Shown here: positions 1-5,126 of the stretch, in pieces | Numbering within the stretch: the first letter of the stretch is position 1 | How the letters are laid out: each line of letters starts with the position of its first letter | From: Chitinophaga pinensis | GTDB lineage: Bacteria; Bacteroidota; Bacteroidia; M30B66 | DNA: 5,368 bases | Direction of reading: 5' to 3' | Assembly (NCBI GenBank): GCA_943330985.1 | Contig: CALQJV010000105.1 | Span: 1-5,368 of the forward strand | Program-made: the position numbers and the translations under genes | The notes under the pieces: generated by a model | What the model saw: the letters and a program-made list of their open reading frames with translations, nothing else | The model's database searches: none | What the model was told of the DNA's origin: nothing

Positions 1-982
1 ATCGGATGAGCAACCATGCTTCCTCGTTCAACCCTTTTTTAATTGCATTTAACTCATTGCTCGCTTCATTTACACTGGCATAACTACCATAAACAACACG
101 ATAAAGTCCGGCAGGAGTCTGATCTAAAACGAAAGAATTAAACCCTTTCTCATTTAAATAATCGACCATGCCATTCGCATTATGTTCAGTAGAATAACAT
201 CCAGCAACAATAAATATTTTAGCGCTTTCGGCACTAAATGTTTCTACTGTAATAACTTCAACGGCCTTTCTAACTGCAGGCAAATTGTTTGAATGGATAG
301 AGCCAATGCCAAAAGTTGGAGCAGATGCAATATTGCTGAAAATACTAAAATCCGATTTTGAAATCCCTTTGCCTTCCGGAAGAATTGCATTGACTCCAAT
401 CAAAACTGCCAATAAAATAAATGGGACTGTTTTTAATGCAGTACGAATAGGAAGCCTCCGATTTTGCTTTACTGGCGAAACAATTTCACGATTTACAAAA
501 ACATGTTCAGGGCGTCGATCTGGGGAAGGTACCCGGTTAATTGGGCTTACTTGAAGAGTGTATAATCCAAAGGATTCGGGCAGGAAATTCTGAGTTGTAA
601 ATGCTCTAAATTGAAAGTTTCGCTCAATATCTGAGTGAAATTGTCCGACATGCTCCCAATCCACTCGCTCGCCAGCTAATAGCCTATCATTAAGGGTGTC
701 TGCATAATCAACAAGCGTTGTACGGGCTTCTGCAAAAGAAATATTTCCGTTTTTTGCAAACTGATTAACGAGCAACCCATCGTCGGTTTTTAAGTTCCGA
801 TTGAATGCCAATTGCTTGGATGGCATTTGGAAAACATGCGAAACTGGATGAACACGGGCAGATGCATAATTACCAATCAATCCACCAAATCCAGGCAAAA
901 CGATGCAGTCATGAACATACAACAACTCCGCAACTACGCTTGCAACTTGTTTATTGACTAAGGAGAATTTTCCGTGATCCAT
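1..982 (-). CDS. HU (CCDC81-like)/SPOR-domain envelope protein, 3' end cut by window edge
   Basis: I translated this minus-strand frame by hand. It is open for 327 codons from ATG at 982-980 to the left edge, with no stop. Residues about 1-58 (YVHDCIVLPGFGGLIGNY region) and 60-135 fit the two CCDC81-like prokaryotic HU domains known from Bacteroidota. A linker follows, then one hydrophobic helix at about 186-201 (VPFILLAVLIGVNAIL), and a SPOR domain from about 255 (KIFIVAGCYS, then LYRVVYGSYAS and EEAWLLIR). SPOR domains bind glycan strands stripped of stem peptides at division sites, so the protein probably spans the inner membrane with HU domains in the cytoplasm and SPOR in the periplasm. 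A DNA-to-septum link is inference only. The SPOR domain looks nearly complete, so only a few residues are probably missing. The gene starts 25 bases after kdsB and has a TATATTTG box just before its ATG. Confidence 0.9.
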   Translation of the reverse strand, partial: MDHGKFSLVNKQVASVVAELLYVHDCIVLPGFGGLIGNYASARVHPVSHVFQMPSKQLAFNRNLKTDDGLLVNQFAKNGNISFAEARTTLVDYADTLNDRLLAGERVDWEHVGQFHSDIERNFQFRAFTTQNFLPESFGLYTLQVSPINRVPSPDRRPEHVFVNREIVSPVKQNRRLPIRTALKTVPFILLAVLIGVNAILPEGKGISKSDFSIFSNIASAPTFGIGSIHSNNLPAVRKAVEVITVETFSAESAKIFIVAGCYSTEHNANGMVDYLNEKGFNSFVLDQTPAGLYRVVYGSYASVNEASNELNAIKKGLNEEAWLLIR

Positions 983-987
983 TTGTG

Positions 988-995
988 CAAATATA
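988..995 (-). promoter_or_regulatory. Putative -7 promoter box (TATATTTG) of the HU/SPOR gene
   Basis: Minus-strand TATATTTG fits the Bacteroidota -7 consensus TAnnTTTG exactly. Five bases separate it from the ATG at 982, so a transcript would start at or almost at the start codon. I see no good TTTG or TTG element at the usual -33 distance. The gene could also be read through from kdsB, whose stop is 25 bases upstream. Confidence 0.4.
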
Positions 996-1007
996 ACACG
1001 CTTTTTT

Positions 1008-1766
1008 TCAGATAAAGCGTTCTTGGATTTTTTTTAAATCATGGGGTGTATCAATGCTCCAACTCTCATGATTACTTATAGCAGTAATGATTTTATACCC
1101 GTTTTCGATCCAGCGAAGTTGTTCTAGCTTTTCGGTGTTTTCTAAAAAAGACGTCTCCAATGCAGCGATTTTTAGTAACGTTGAAGCGCGATATCCATAC
1201 AACCCAATGTGTTGAAAGTGCGCATCTAATTGGAGGGGTTTGTTTTCAGCGGCATCTCTTTCAAATGGAATGGGCAATCTACTGAAATAAATCCCGTACC
1301 CATTAATATCGCGCACCACTTTAATCATACTCGGATTTAAAATGTCGTCAGTATTCGAAAATCGTCGAACCAAGGTACCTAATTCAACTTCCGCATTTTG
1401 GAAACAGGAACAGAGTATATCAATTTGTGCAGGGTCTATAAAAGGTTCATCGCCTTGGATGTTGACAATTACCGCATCCTCACGAATAGTCGATCCCAAT
1501 ACCCTGATAACTTCAGCACAGCGATCGGTTCCGCTCGGGTGTTCTGCCGATGTCATCCATACTTCCGCACCAAATGAGCGAACCTCTTTTTCAATGCGCA
1601 CATCGTCGGTTGCAACAATAACACGTTGTAACAAGGTGCTTTGTTGCGCCTGTTCAACAACTCTGCGGATCATTGTTTTTCCATTAATTTCCACAAGTGG
1701 CTTTCCTGGGAAACGGCTACTGGCAAATCTTGCGGGAATTATCCCTATAAACTGCTGTTCAATCAT
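1008..1766 (-). CDS. kdsB: 3-deoxy-manno-octulosonate cytidylyltransferase (CMP-Kdo synthetase)
   Basis: KdsB activates Kdo with CTP to give CMP-Kdo and pyrophosphate in the cytoplasm. CMP-Kdo is the donor for the inner core of lipopolysaccharide. The 252-residue length matches the family (about 250). Visible motifs in order are the N-terminal nucleotide-binding loop IIPARFASSRFPGKPL (9-24), ATDD (52-55), HPSGTDR (76-82), NIQGDEPFI (102-110, with the Mg-binding aspartate D106), YFSRLPIP (160-167), HIGLYGYR (186-193), EKLEQLRWIENG (212-223) and IDTPHDL (238-244). All expected active-site blocks are present, so the enzyme should work. It lies between the upstream XRE regulator (66-base gap) and the downstream HU/SPOR gene (25-base gap), all on the same strand. 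The ATG at 1766 gives the normal family N-terminus, and a TATATTTG box sits four bases before it. Confidence 0.97.
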   Translation of the reverse strand: MIEQQFIGIIPARFASSRFPGKPLVEINGKTMIRRVVEQAQQSTLLQRVIVATDDVRIEKEVRSFGAEVWMTSAEHPSGTDRCAEVIRVLGSTIREDAVIVNIQGDEPFIDPAQIDILCSCFQNAEVELGTLVRRFSNTDDILNPSMIKVVRDINGYGIYFSRLPIPFERDAAENKPLQLDAHFQHIGLYGYRASTLLKIAALETSFLENTEKLEQLRWIENGYKIITAISNHESWSIDTPHDLKKIQERFI

Positions 1767-1770
1767 GCCT

Positions 1771-1778
1771 CAAATATA
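1771..1778 (-). promoter_or_regulatory. Putative -7 promoter box (TATATTTG) of kdsB
   Basis: Minus-strand TATATTTG matches TAnnTTTG and lies four bases before the kdsB ATG, in the context CGTGTATATTTGAGGCATG. It closely resembles the box in front of the HU/SPOR gene (CGTGTTATATTTG). No clear -33 element is visible. If it is used, the kdsB transcript would be nearly leaderless. Confidence 0.4.
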
Positions 1779-1832
1779 CACGAACCGGCATTTTGTTTAG
1801 ATTGATTGTAACATGTTTAATTATAGTAGGCC

Positions 1833-2195
1833 CTAAAGTCTTGATAATATAGTAGAATCTATACTTGAGTATGCTTGTCTTGATGCATGTTGATTTGAAG
1901 GGAAGTTGATTTTATCTTGCAATTGTGACCTTAAAAAACGGACTTCATCTTCTAAACGAAGTATCAATAAATCCTGTGTCTTTCTCTGCACAATTGGCTC
2001 CCCAAAAGAAAACAATTCGGGAAGTGTCATGTCTAATGCTTCAACTATTTTTTCCAAACGCTGAATTGATAATGGAGAAACGCCGCGTTCTAATCTGTGA
2101 TAACTGGAGGTGTCTACTCCTAAATAAGAAGCTAAATACTCTTGCGATAAATTTTTTTGTGTGCGGATCTCGCGGATTTTGTCTGTGGTCTTCAT
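1833..2195 (-). CDS. XRE-family helix-turn-helix transcriptional regulator with C-terminal coiled coil
   Basis: This is a 120-residue cytoplasmic DNA-binding protein. An HTH_3/Cro-type domain fills about residues 5-62, with the helix-turn-helix at SQEYLASYLGVDTSSYHRLE (17-36) and the usual trailing helices ending in LPELF. Residues about 73-96 (DLLILRLEDEVRFLRSQLQD) show a heptad pattern that fits a short coiled coil, probably for dimer formation. A polar tail of about 24 residues follows. I chose the ATG at 2195 because MKTTDKIREIR is the usual N-terminus for this fold. The frame is open for 24 more codons to 2267, but that stretch translates the AT-rich promoter region and resembles nothing. 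The target is unknown. The next gene on the strand is kdsB, 66 bases away, and repeats just upstream suggest autoregulation. Confidence 0.85.
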   Translation of the reverse strand: MKTTDKIREIRTQKNLSQEYLASYLGVDTSSYHRLERGVSPLSIQRLEKIVEALDMTLPELFSFGEPIVQRKTQDLLILRLEDEVRFLRSQLQDKINFPSNQHASRQAYSSIDSTILSRL

Positions 2196-2207
2196 ACTAT
2201 TAATAGG

Positions 2208-2225
2208 TATATGTATATATGTATA
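2208..2225. repeat. Tandem 8-bp repeat (TATATGTA x 2.25) next to regulator start
   Basis: Plus-strand TATATGTA occurs twice head to tail at 2208-2215 and 2216-2223, followed by TA. It lies 12 bases upstream of the regulator ATG, inside the likely leader or promoter. It could be a binding site for the regulator itself, or simply AT-rich microrepeat sequence. Confidence 0.5.
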
Positions 2226-2279
2226 GTAAATGCAAAATACAAAAAAGATATTTTGATTGAATTGCATGAGACGAAAATG

Positions 2280-2298
2280 TTTTGCGTGTGGCGCAAAA
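2280..2298. promoter_or_regulatory. Candidate operator: 7-bp inverted repeat TTTTGCG-N5-CGCAAAA
   Basis: The arms 2280-2286 and 2292-2298 are perfect inverted repeats around a 5-base spacer (TGTGG). Size and symmetry suit a dimeric HTH protein, and the site lies between the divergent regulator and secreted-protein genes. The regulator next door is the obvious candidate binder, which is inference. There is no T-run specific to one side, and the site does not follow a gene end on either strand, so a terminator is unlikely. Confidence 0.4.
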
Positions 2299-2318
2299 GG
2301 ACTTTAATTGTCGGCATT

Positions 2319-2326
2319 TACATTTG
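2319..2326 (+). promoter_or_regulatory. Possible -7 box (TACATTTG) facing the secreted-protein gene
   Basis: TACATTTG matches TAnnTTTG. A start site a few bases downstream would give a leader of about 130 bases before the ATG at 2465, containing the inverted repeat at 2364-2395. No -33 TTTG lies at the expected distance, so support is weak. Confidence 0.25.
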
Positions 2327-2363
2327 CATAAACACATTGCAATTTATGAGCTAATAAAAAAAG

Positions 2364-2395
2364 GGTGTATGATTTTCGGGAGATTGTTATACACC
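2364..2395 (+). repeat. Inverted repeat / possible RNA hairpin in the leader of the secreted-protein gene
   Basis: GGTGTAT (2364-2370) pairs with ATACACC (2389-2395). As RNA the stem can extend by G-U, A-U and U-G pairs to 10 bp with a 12-base loop. It lies about 70 bases before the ATG at 2465. It has no T-tail and matches no riboswitch I recognise. Confidence 0.35.
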
Positions 2396-2464
2396 GGCAG
2401 CAGCGTTCGCCTCACCTTTTCTGGAAGCGTAATCTATTATTTATAAATCCTATTATTTAATTTT

Positions 2465-2944
2465 ATGAAAACAATAACATCTATTTTATTTTTTATGATG
2501 ATTGCCTTAACCCAAAATGCAAAAGCAGATCTTCCGTATTATTCCATTGAAACAAACTACATCGAACCCGCTTCGCCTTGTACAATAACTGTTACAGTTA
2601 CCGTTACTGGGAAAATAGGTAAAAAGTATGATTGTACCGGCTTCGGGTTGGGATGTCTTAATTTAGATATTGACATTGATAAATCACGGACTGTATCTGG
2701 CTTATTTAATCAACCTATAGGACAATGCGGACTTATTTTAGAATACAGCGCTCCTTCAAGCTTAACAATTTCCTACTTAGCCGACAAAGTTACAACCTCC
2801 GATTTTGAAGTAGAGGCCAACTTGGTTTTACCAGATTATATATGCAAAAAATTAGGTGTTCAATCCATGACTATTCTTAAAGGCATATATAAGAGCTCCG
2901 TCGATTCAAAAGGCGTTTGGAAAACAACTTTTAATGTAAAATAA
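2465..2944 (+). CDS. Small secreted cysteine-containing protein of unknown function
   Basis: I do not recognise a family for this 159-residue protein. The N-terminus is a clear Sec signal peptide: MKT, a hydrophobic core to about residue 16, then AKA (19-21) as a signal peptidase I site before D22. No lipobox is present. The mature part has five cysteines (39, 57, 64, 88, 127). Four fall in the first half around KKYDCTGFGLGCLNLDIDID, so disulfides in the periplasm or outside the cell are plausible. Alternating polar and hydrophobic residues (TITVTVTVTG, SSLTISYLA, GVWKTTFNVK) suggest a beta sandwich. TVTVTV is encoded by three tandem GTTACN hexamers (2591-2608). The start at 2465 is set by the signal peptide. 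A strong hairpin follows the stop, which separates this gene from the next three. Confidence 0.75.
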   Translation: MKTITSILFFMMIALTQNAKADLPYYSIETNYIEPASPCTITVTVTVTGKIGKKYDCTGFGLGCLNLDIDIDKSRTVSGLFNQPIGQCGLILEYSAPSSLTISYLADKVTTSDFEVEANLVLPDYICKKLGVQSMTILKGIYKSSVDSKGVWKTTFNVK

Positions 2945-2955
2945 ATTGTAAACCA

Positions 2956-2982
2956 GAAGGTGTCGGGCAATCCGACACCTTC
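2956..2982 (+). terminator. Perfect 11-bp stem-loop after the secreted-protein gene
   Basis: GAAGGTGTCGG (2956-2966) and CCGACACCTTC (2972-2982) are exact inverted repeats around a 5-base loop. The structure starts 11 bases after the stop at 2944. The following CTTATACATC has only a poor U-tract, so it may terminate weakly, stabilise the upstream mRNA end, or be an intrinsic terminator of the less classical type. It ends 15 bases before the next ATG. Confidence 0.6.
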
Positions 2983-2997
2983 CTTATACATCAAATT

Positions 2998-3603
2998 ATG
3001 AAAAAACGAGCCCTGTTGTTATTGGTATTTGTTGGCACAATGACTCTTTATTCGTGCAATAGAGTGCTTCTTGCTTTGTCTGGATCGCATCCTCCTCGTT
3101 TAGAAACAGACGAAAGTATATTTAAGCGGGGTAAGGAATTAGGAATTGATGCCGATAAAGTCCTTGCATATAAAGATTCTGCCTTTTTAAAAATCAAACG
3201 ATTCTCTTCGAATTCATTATACATTTATGACAAAGAGGGATATTACCTAAAAATTCAAGAAACTTCTGAAGATCCCAAATGTGGAGGTTCGCTGTTAAAA
3301 GCACTTGAAGGTTTAGGGCCAATAACCTATTTCCCACGCGATACTAACAAAACCATCGCTAACGAAAGGAGTCTTTGGCAAAACCTTCTAACGAAAAGCA
3401 CTTTATCAGAATTAAGTTCAACCAATCACGATTATACCGTTGTGTATTATTGGAATCTTTTTAGAAGTCTTAAAAAGAATCAAAAAGATATTGAATTGAT
3501 AAAAGCTAATATCAGTAAAAACAAAAGTGTAAACTTTCACCTCATATTAGTAAATCAAGATTTGAGACGCTCAGATCCAACATTAGCGGGCATTAAACTT
3601 TAA
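2998..3603 (+). CDS. Lipoprotein of unknown function with Cys-less thioredoxin-like C-terminus
   Basis: This 201-residue protein has a lipoprotein signal: MKKR, a hydrophobic core, and lipobox LYSC with the lipidated cysteine at C20. It should be anchored in the envelope. I recognise no named family. The C-terminal block TVVYYWNLFRSLKKN (147-161) to LILVNQDLR (182-190) resembles the beta-alpha-beta core of TlpA-like thioredoxins (FWAxWCxxC, then a strand ending in VNxD). However, the two cysteine positions are occupied by R156 and K159, so it cannot be a dithiol oxidoreductase. This fold call is inference. The downstream gene, nine bases away, is a divergent paralog sharing GID, the Y-D/N-x-x-G segment, YW and NQD. 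The gene ends in two in-frame TAA codons. The stem-loop upstream suggests it begins a new transcript or is partly uncoupled from the gene before it. Confidence 0.75.
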   Translation: MKKRALLLLVFVGTMTLYSCNRVLLALSGSHPPRLETDESIFKRGKELGIDADKVLAYKDSAFLKIKRFSSNSLYIYDKEGYYLKIQETSEDPKCGGSLLKALEGLGPITYFPRDTNKTIANERSLWQNLLTKSTLSELSSTNHDYTVVYYWNLFRSLKKNQKDIELIKANISKNKSVNFHLILVNQDLRRSDPTLAGIKL

Positions 3604-3612
3604 TAAACCCAA

Positions 3613-4143
3613 TTGACAAGAATATTTACATGCATTTTTATAATGCTTGCTGGAATTGGTATATGTCAACTTCAGCCCGATTTAAATAGATTTCAACTAA
3701 AACACACGGCCCTTCGAACACTGTTCGTTGAAAATGGAATTGATTCGACCTCAATTCTTTTTTGCAAACAAGAACGCCTGCTGGCTTCAATTAAAAATCA
3801 GTATTGTCAGGTAAATCTTTATAATGATGCGGGCTTTCTAATAGAGCCCAAGACAAAAGGCGGTTTTGTTGAATTAGCTCAACTTGAATTTGTATTTGAA
3901 AACATCAATCAATTTAAACCTCAACATTGCGATAGTTCCAAATCCATTGAACTTGAACAAGAGAATTGGATAATTGGGAACGATTTTTCATTACAGAATA
4001 GCTTTGTAATTGTCTGCTACTGGTCCGCTCGCAAATTTCTTCAGGAGCAATTCTTTCGCATGCAGGAATTACAAAATTTGAAAACGCATTTCTCTCATAT
4101 TTCGATCCGCTTGGTTTTTATAAACCAAGATTTCTTCCCTTAA
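3613..4143 (+). CDS. Secreted paralog of the upstream lipoprotein, TTG start
   Basis: This is a 176-residue protein of unknown function. I chose TTG at 3613 because MTRIFTCIFIMLAGIGICQ then forms a proper signal peptide. The next in-frame ATG (3643, residue 11) would leave only half of it, and an in-frame TAA at 3604 rules out any start farther upstream. C18 lacks a proper lipobox (GIGIC), so whether it is lipidated is uncertain. Segments shared with the preceding protein are GIDSTSILFCK (42-52), LYNDAGFL (69-76), VIVCYW (132-137) and RLVFINQDF (166-174). The distance from YW to NQD is 36 residues in both proteins, with no gap. The thioredoxin CxxC positions hold K141 and Q144. It is nine bases behind the lipoprotein gene and surely cotranscribed with it. 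Confidence 0.7.
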   Translation: MTRIFTCIFIMLAGIGICQLQPDLNRFQLKHTALRTLFVENGIDSTSILFCKQERLLASIKNQYCQVNLYNDAGFLIEPKTKGGFVELAQLEFVFENINQFKPQHCDSSKSIELEQENWIIGNDFSLQNSFVIVCYWSARKFLQEQFFRMQELQNLKTHFSHISIRLVFINQDFFP

Positions 4144-4150
4144 CAGTTCC

Positions 4151-4190
4151 GGTTGATTGGCGCTCCGAATTCAAATCGCCTAAATCAACT
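4151..4190 (+). promoter_or_regulatory. Bulged RNA hairpin directly before the barrel-like gene
   Basis: GGTTGATT-GGCG (4151-4162) pairs with CGCC (4177-4180) and AATCAACT (4183-4190), leaving a two-base bulge (4181-4182) and a 14-base loop. This is 12 bp including one terminal G-U pair. It fills most of the 50-base gap between the stop at 4143 and the ATG at 4194. No U-run follows, so control of translation or mRNA processing is more likely than termination. This is inference. Confidence 0.45.
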
Positions 4191-4193
4191 TAA

Positions 4194-5126
4194 ATGAAAT
4201 TCATCATTCGTATTGTATTGTTCCATTGCATTCTAAATCCGCTTTTATCTCAAGACGACCCTTGCAAGTTCTCCTTAAAATCAAAACACATTGATACGAT
4301 ATCTGCAAAATCGAAAACAAGGTTTGTTCAACATTTCCTTATTTCAAAAATAAATCTATCTGCATTAAAATTTGAAAACGCTTCATTTAATCAAGCTCGC
4401 TCCTTTAAAATCGCTTTATCGTCAAACATAAATGCGAAAACAAATATCAAGATGAAGCAATGTATCATTAACATTGAACTAAATGATTTATCCGGATTTG
4501 ACTGGATTCCTGATAGTGTTTTTCAATTCAACAAAGACCTTGTTAACTTCAAATTTGCTATTCAACCACCCGAAAAAAAGAAAGTCGTTTTGAATTTTAA
4601 TAGCAGTGCTCAATCTCAGAAAGCCCGTTCCTTTGAATCATCAAGCGATTCAATGGGTCGCCCATTAAAAAAACAGAGCGCTGGCTTTTTCTCACCCGGC
4701 ACATTGCTTTTTAACGGAGGAGTATCTTATAACGGAAATGCGCAAAACAAACTCGAATTTGGACTGGCTTCATTTAAAATAAACTGCATGGCAAACAAGA
4801 AGCTGTATGATATACAAAACACCAATGAGCTTGCAGGCATTCCCATCGAAAAAGGGTATCTACTTACTGGTGGCTTGAATCTTCAATCGGCGATTGAAAA
4901 GAATTTCGGCAGCCTGCTAACCTGGGAAAATTCAAGCATTTGGTTTTATTCTATTGGAAAGGAACAGATGCTTGAAGTGCAAATTAAAAATGCGCTAATC
5001 TGGAAACCGATTTCAAATCTGCAAGCCTGCTTAAGGACAAACTATTCGTACGACGAAAAACGCTGGCCTCCTGGATTGTGGTCGGCGGAGTTTACCCTTG
5101 GATTTGTATTTAATCAAAGCAATTAG
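4194..5126 (+). CDS. Exported beta-rich protein of unknown function, possible outer-membrane barrel
   Basis: This 310-residue protein belongs to no family I can name. The N-terminus [20 protein letters not shown] is a Sec signal peptide, probably cut near LLS-Q at residues 19-20. Residues about 21-130 are a lysine- and serine-rich domain with short beta-like stretches. About 131-163 is a polar linker ([17 protein letters not shown]). From about 165 to 307 come repeated amphipathic strands ([65 protein letters not shown]) and a final [12 protein letters not shown] closing strand rich in aromatic residues near the C-terminus is typical of outer-membrane barrels, which makes that the best guess. 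Six to eight strands would be a small barrel. It follows the paralog pair by 50 bases on the same strand, so it is probably the third gene of that operon. Its stop overlaps the end of pgk. Confidence 0.7.
   Translation: MKFIIRIVLFHCILNPLLSQDDPCKFSLKSKHIDTISAKSKTRFVQHFLISKINLSALKFENASFNQARSFKIALSSNINAKTNIKMKQCIINIELNDLSGFDWIPDSVFQFNKDLVNFKFAIQPPEKKKVVLNFNSSAQSQKARSFESSSDSMGRPLKKQSAGFFSPGTLLFNGGVSYNGNAQNKLEFGLASFKINCMANKKLYDIQNTNELAGIPIEKGYLLTGGLNLQSAIEKNFGSLLTWENSSIWFYSIGKEQMLEVQIKNALIWKPISNLQACLRTNYSYDEKRWPPGLWSAEFTLGFVFNQSN

Larger units (their letters stand above)
2196..2464. other. Divergent intergenic region with candidate operators and promoters
   Basis: This 269-base non-coding stretch separates the leftward regulator from the rightward secreted-protein gene. 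From left to right it holds a tandem 8-bp AT repeat, a 19-bp inverted repeat, a rightward TACATTTG box, a possible RNA hairpin, and a slightly GC-richer patch at about 2395-2430 for which I have no explanation. TTGCA/TGCAA-type words recur at about 2231, 2261, 2324 and 2337. I see no convincing protein-coding frame in it. Confidence 0.6.

Noticed and set aside
285..554. An 89-codon plus-strand frame inside the HU/SPOR gene
   Set aside because: It is antisense to a continuous, domain-supported protein and lacks any motif.
1342..1800. A 152-codon plus-strand frame inside kdsB
   Set aside because: It is fully antisense to an intact, well-conserved enzyme gene and its translation has no coherent protein features.
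1925..2203. A 92-codon plus-strand frame inside the regulator gene
   Set aside because: It is antisense to the HTH coding region, with no recognisable product.
2196..2267. A 24-residue N-terminal extension of the XRE regulator from ATG at 2267
   Set aside because: It translates AT-rich promoter DNA including the tandem TATATGTA repeat, resembles no HTH N-terminus, and the start at 2195 gives the standard fold.
2157..2354. A 65-codon plus-strand frame across the regulator start and intergenic region
   Set aside because: It overlaps the regulator antisense and runs through the promoter. The product is cysteine- and isoleucine-rich with no recognisable pattern or leader.
2385..2420. Integron attC-like site, suggested by GTTATAC and nearby inverted repeats
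   Set aside because: GTTATAC does not fit the GTTRRRY core, no matching RYYYAAC partner lies at the right distance, and there is no cassette-like arrangement.
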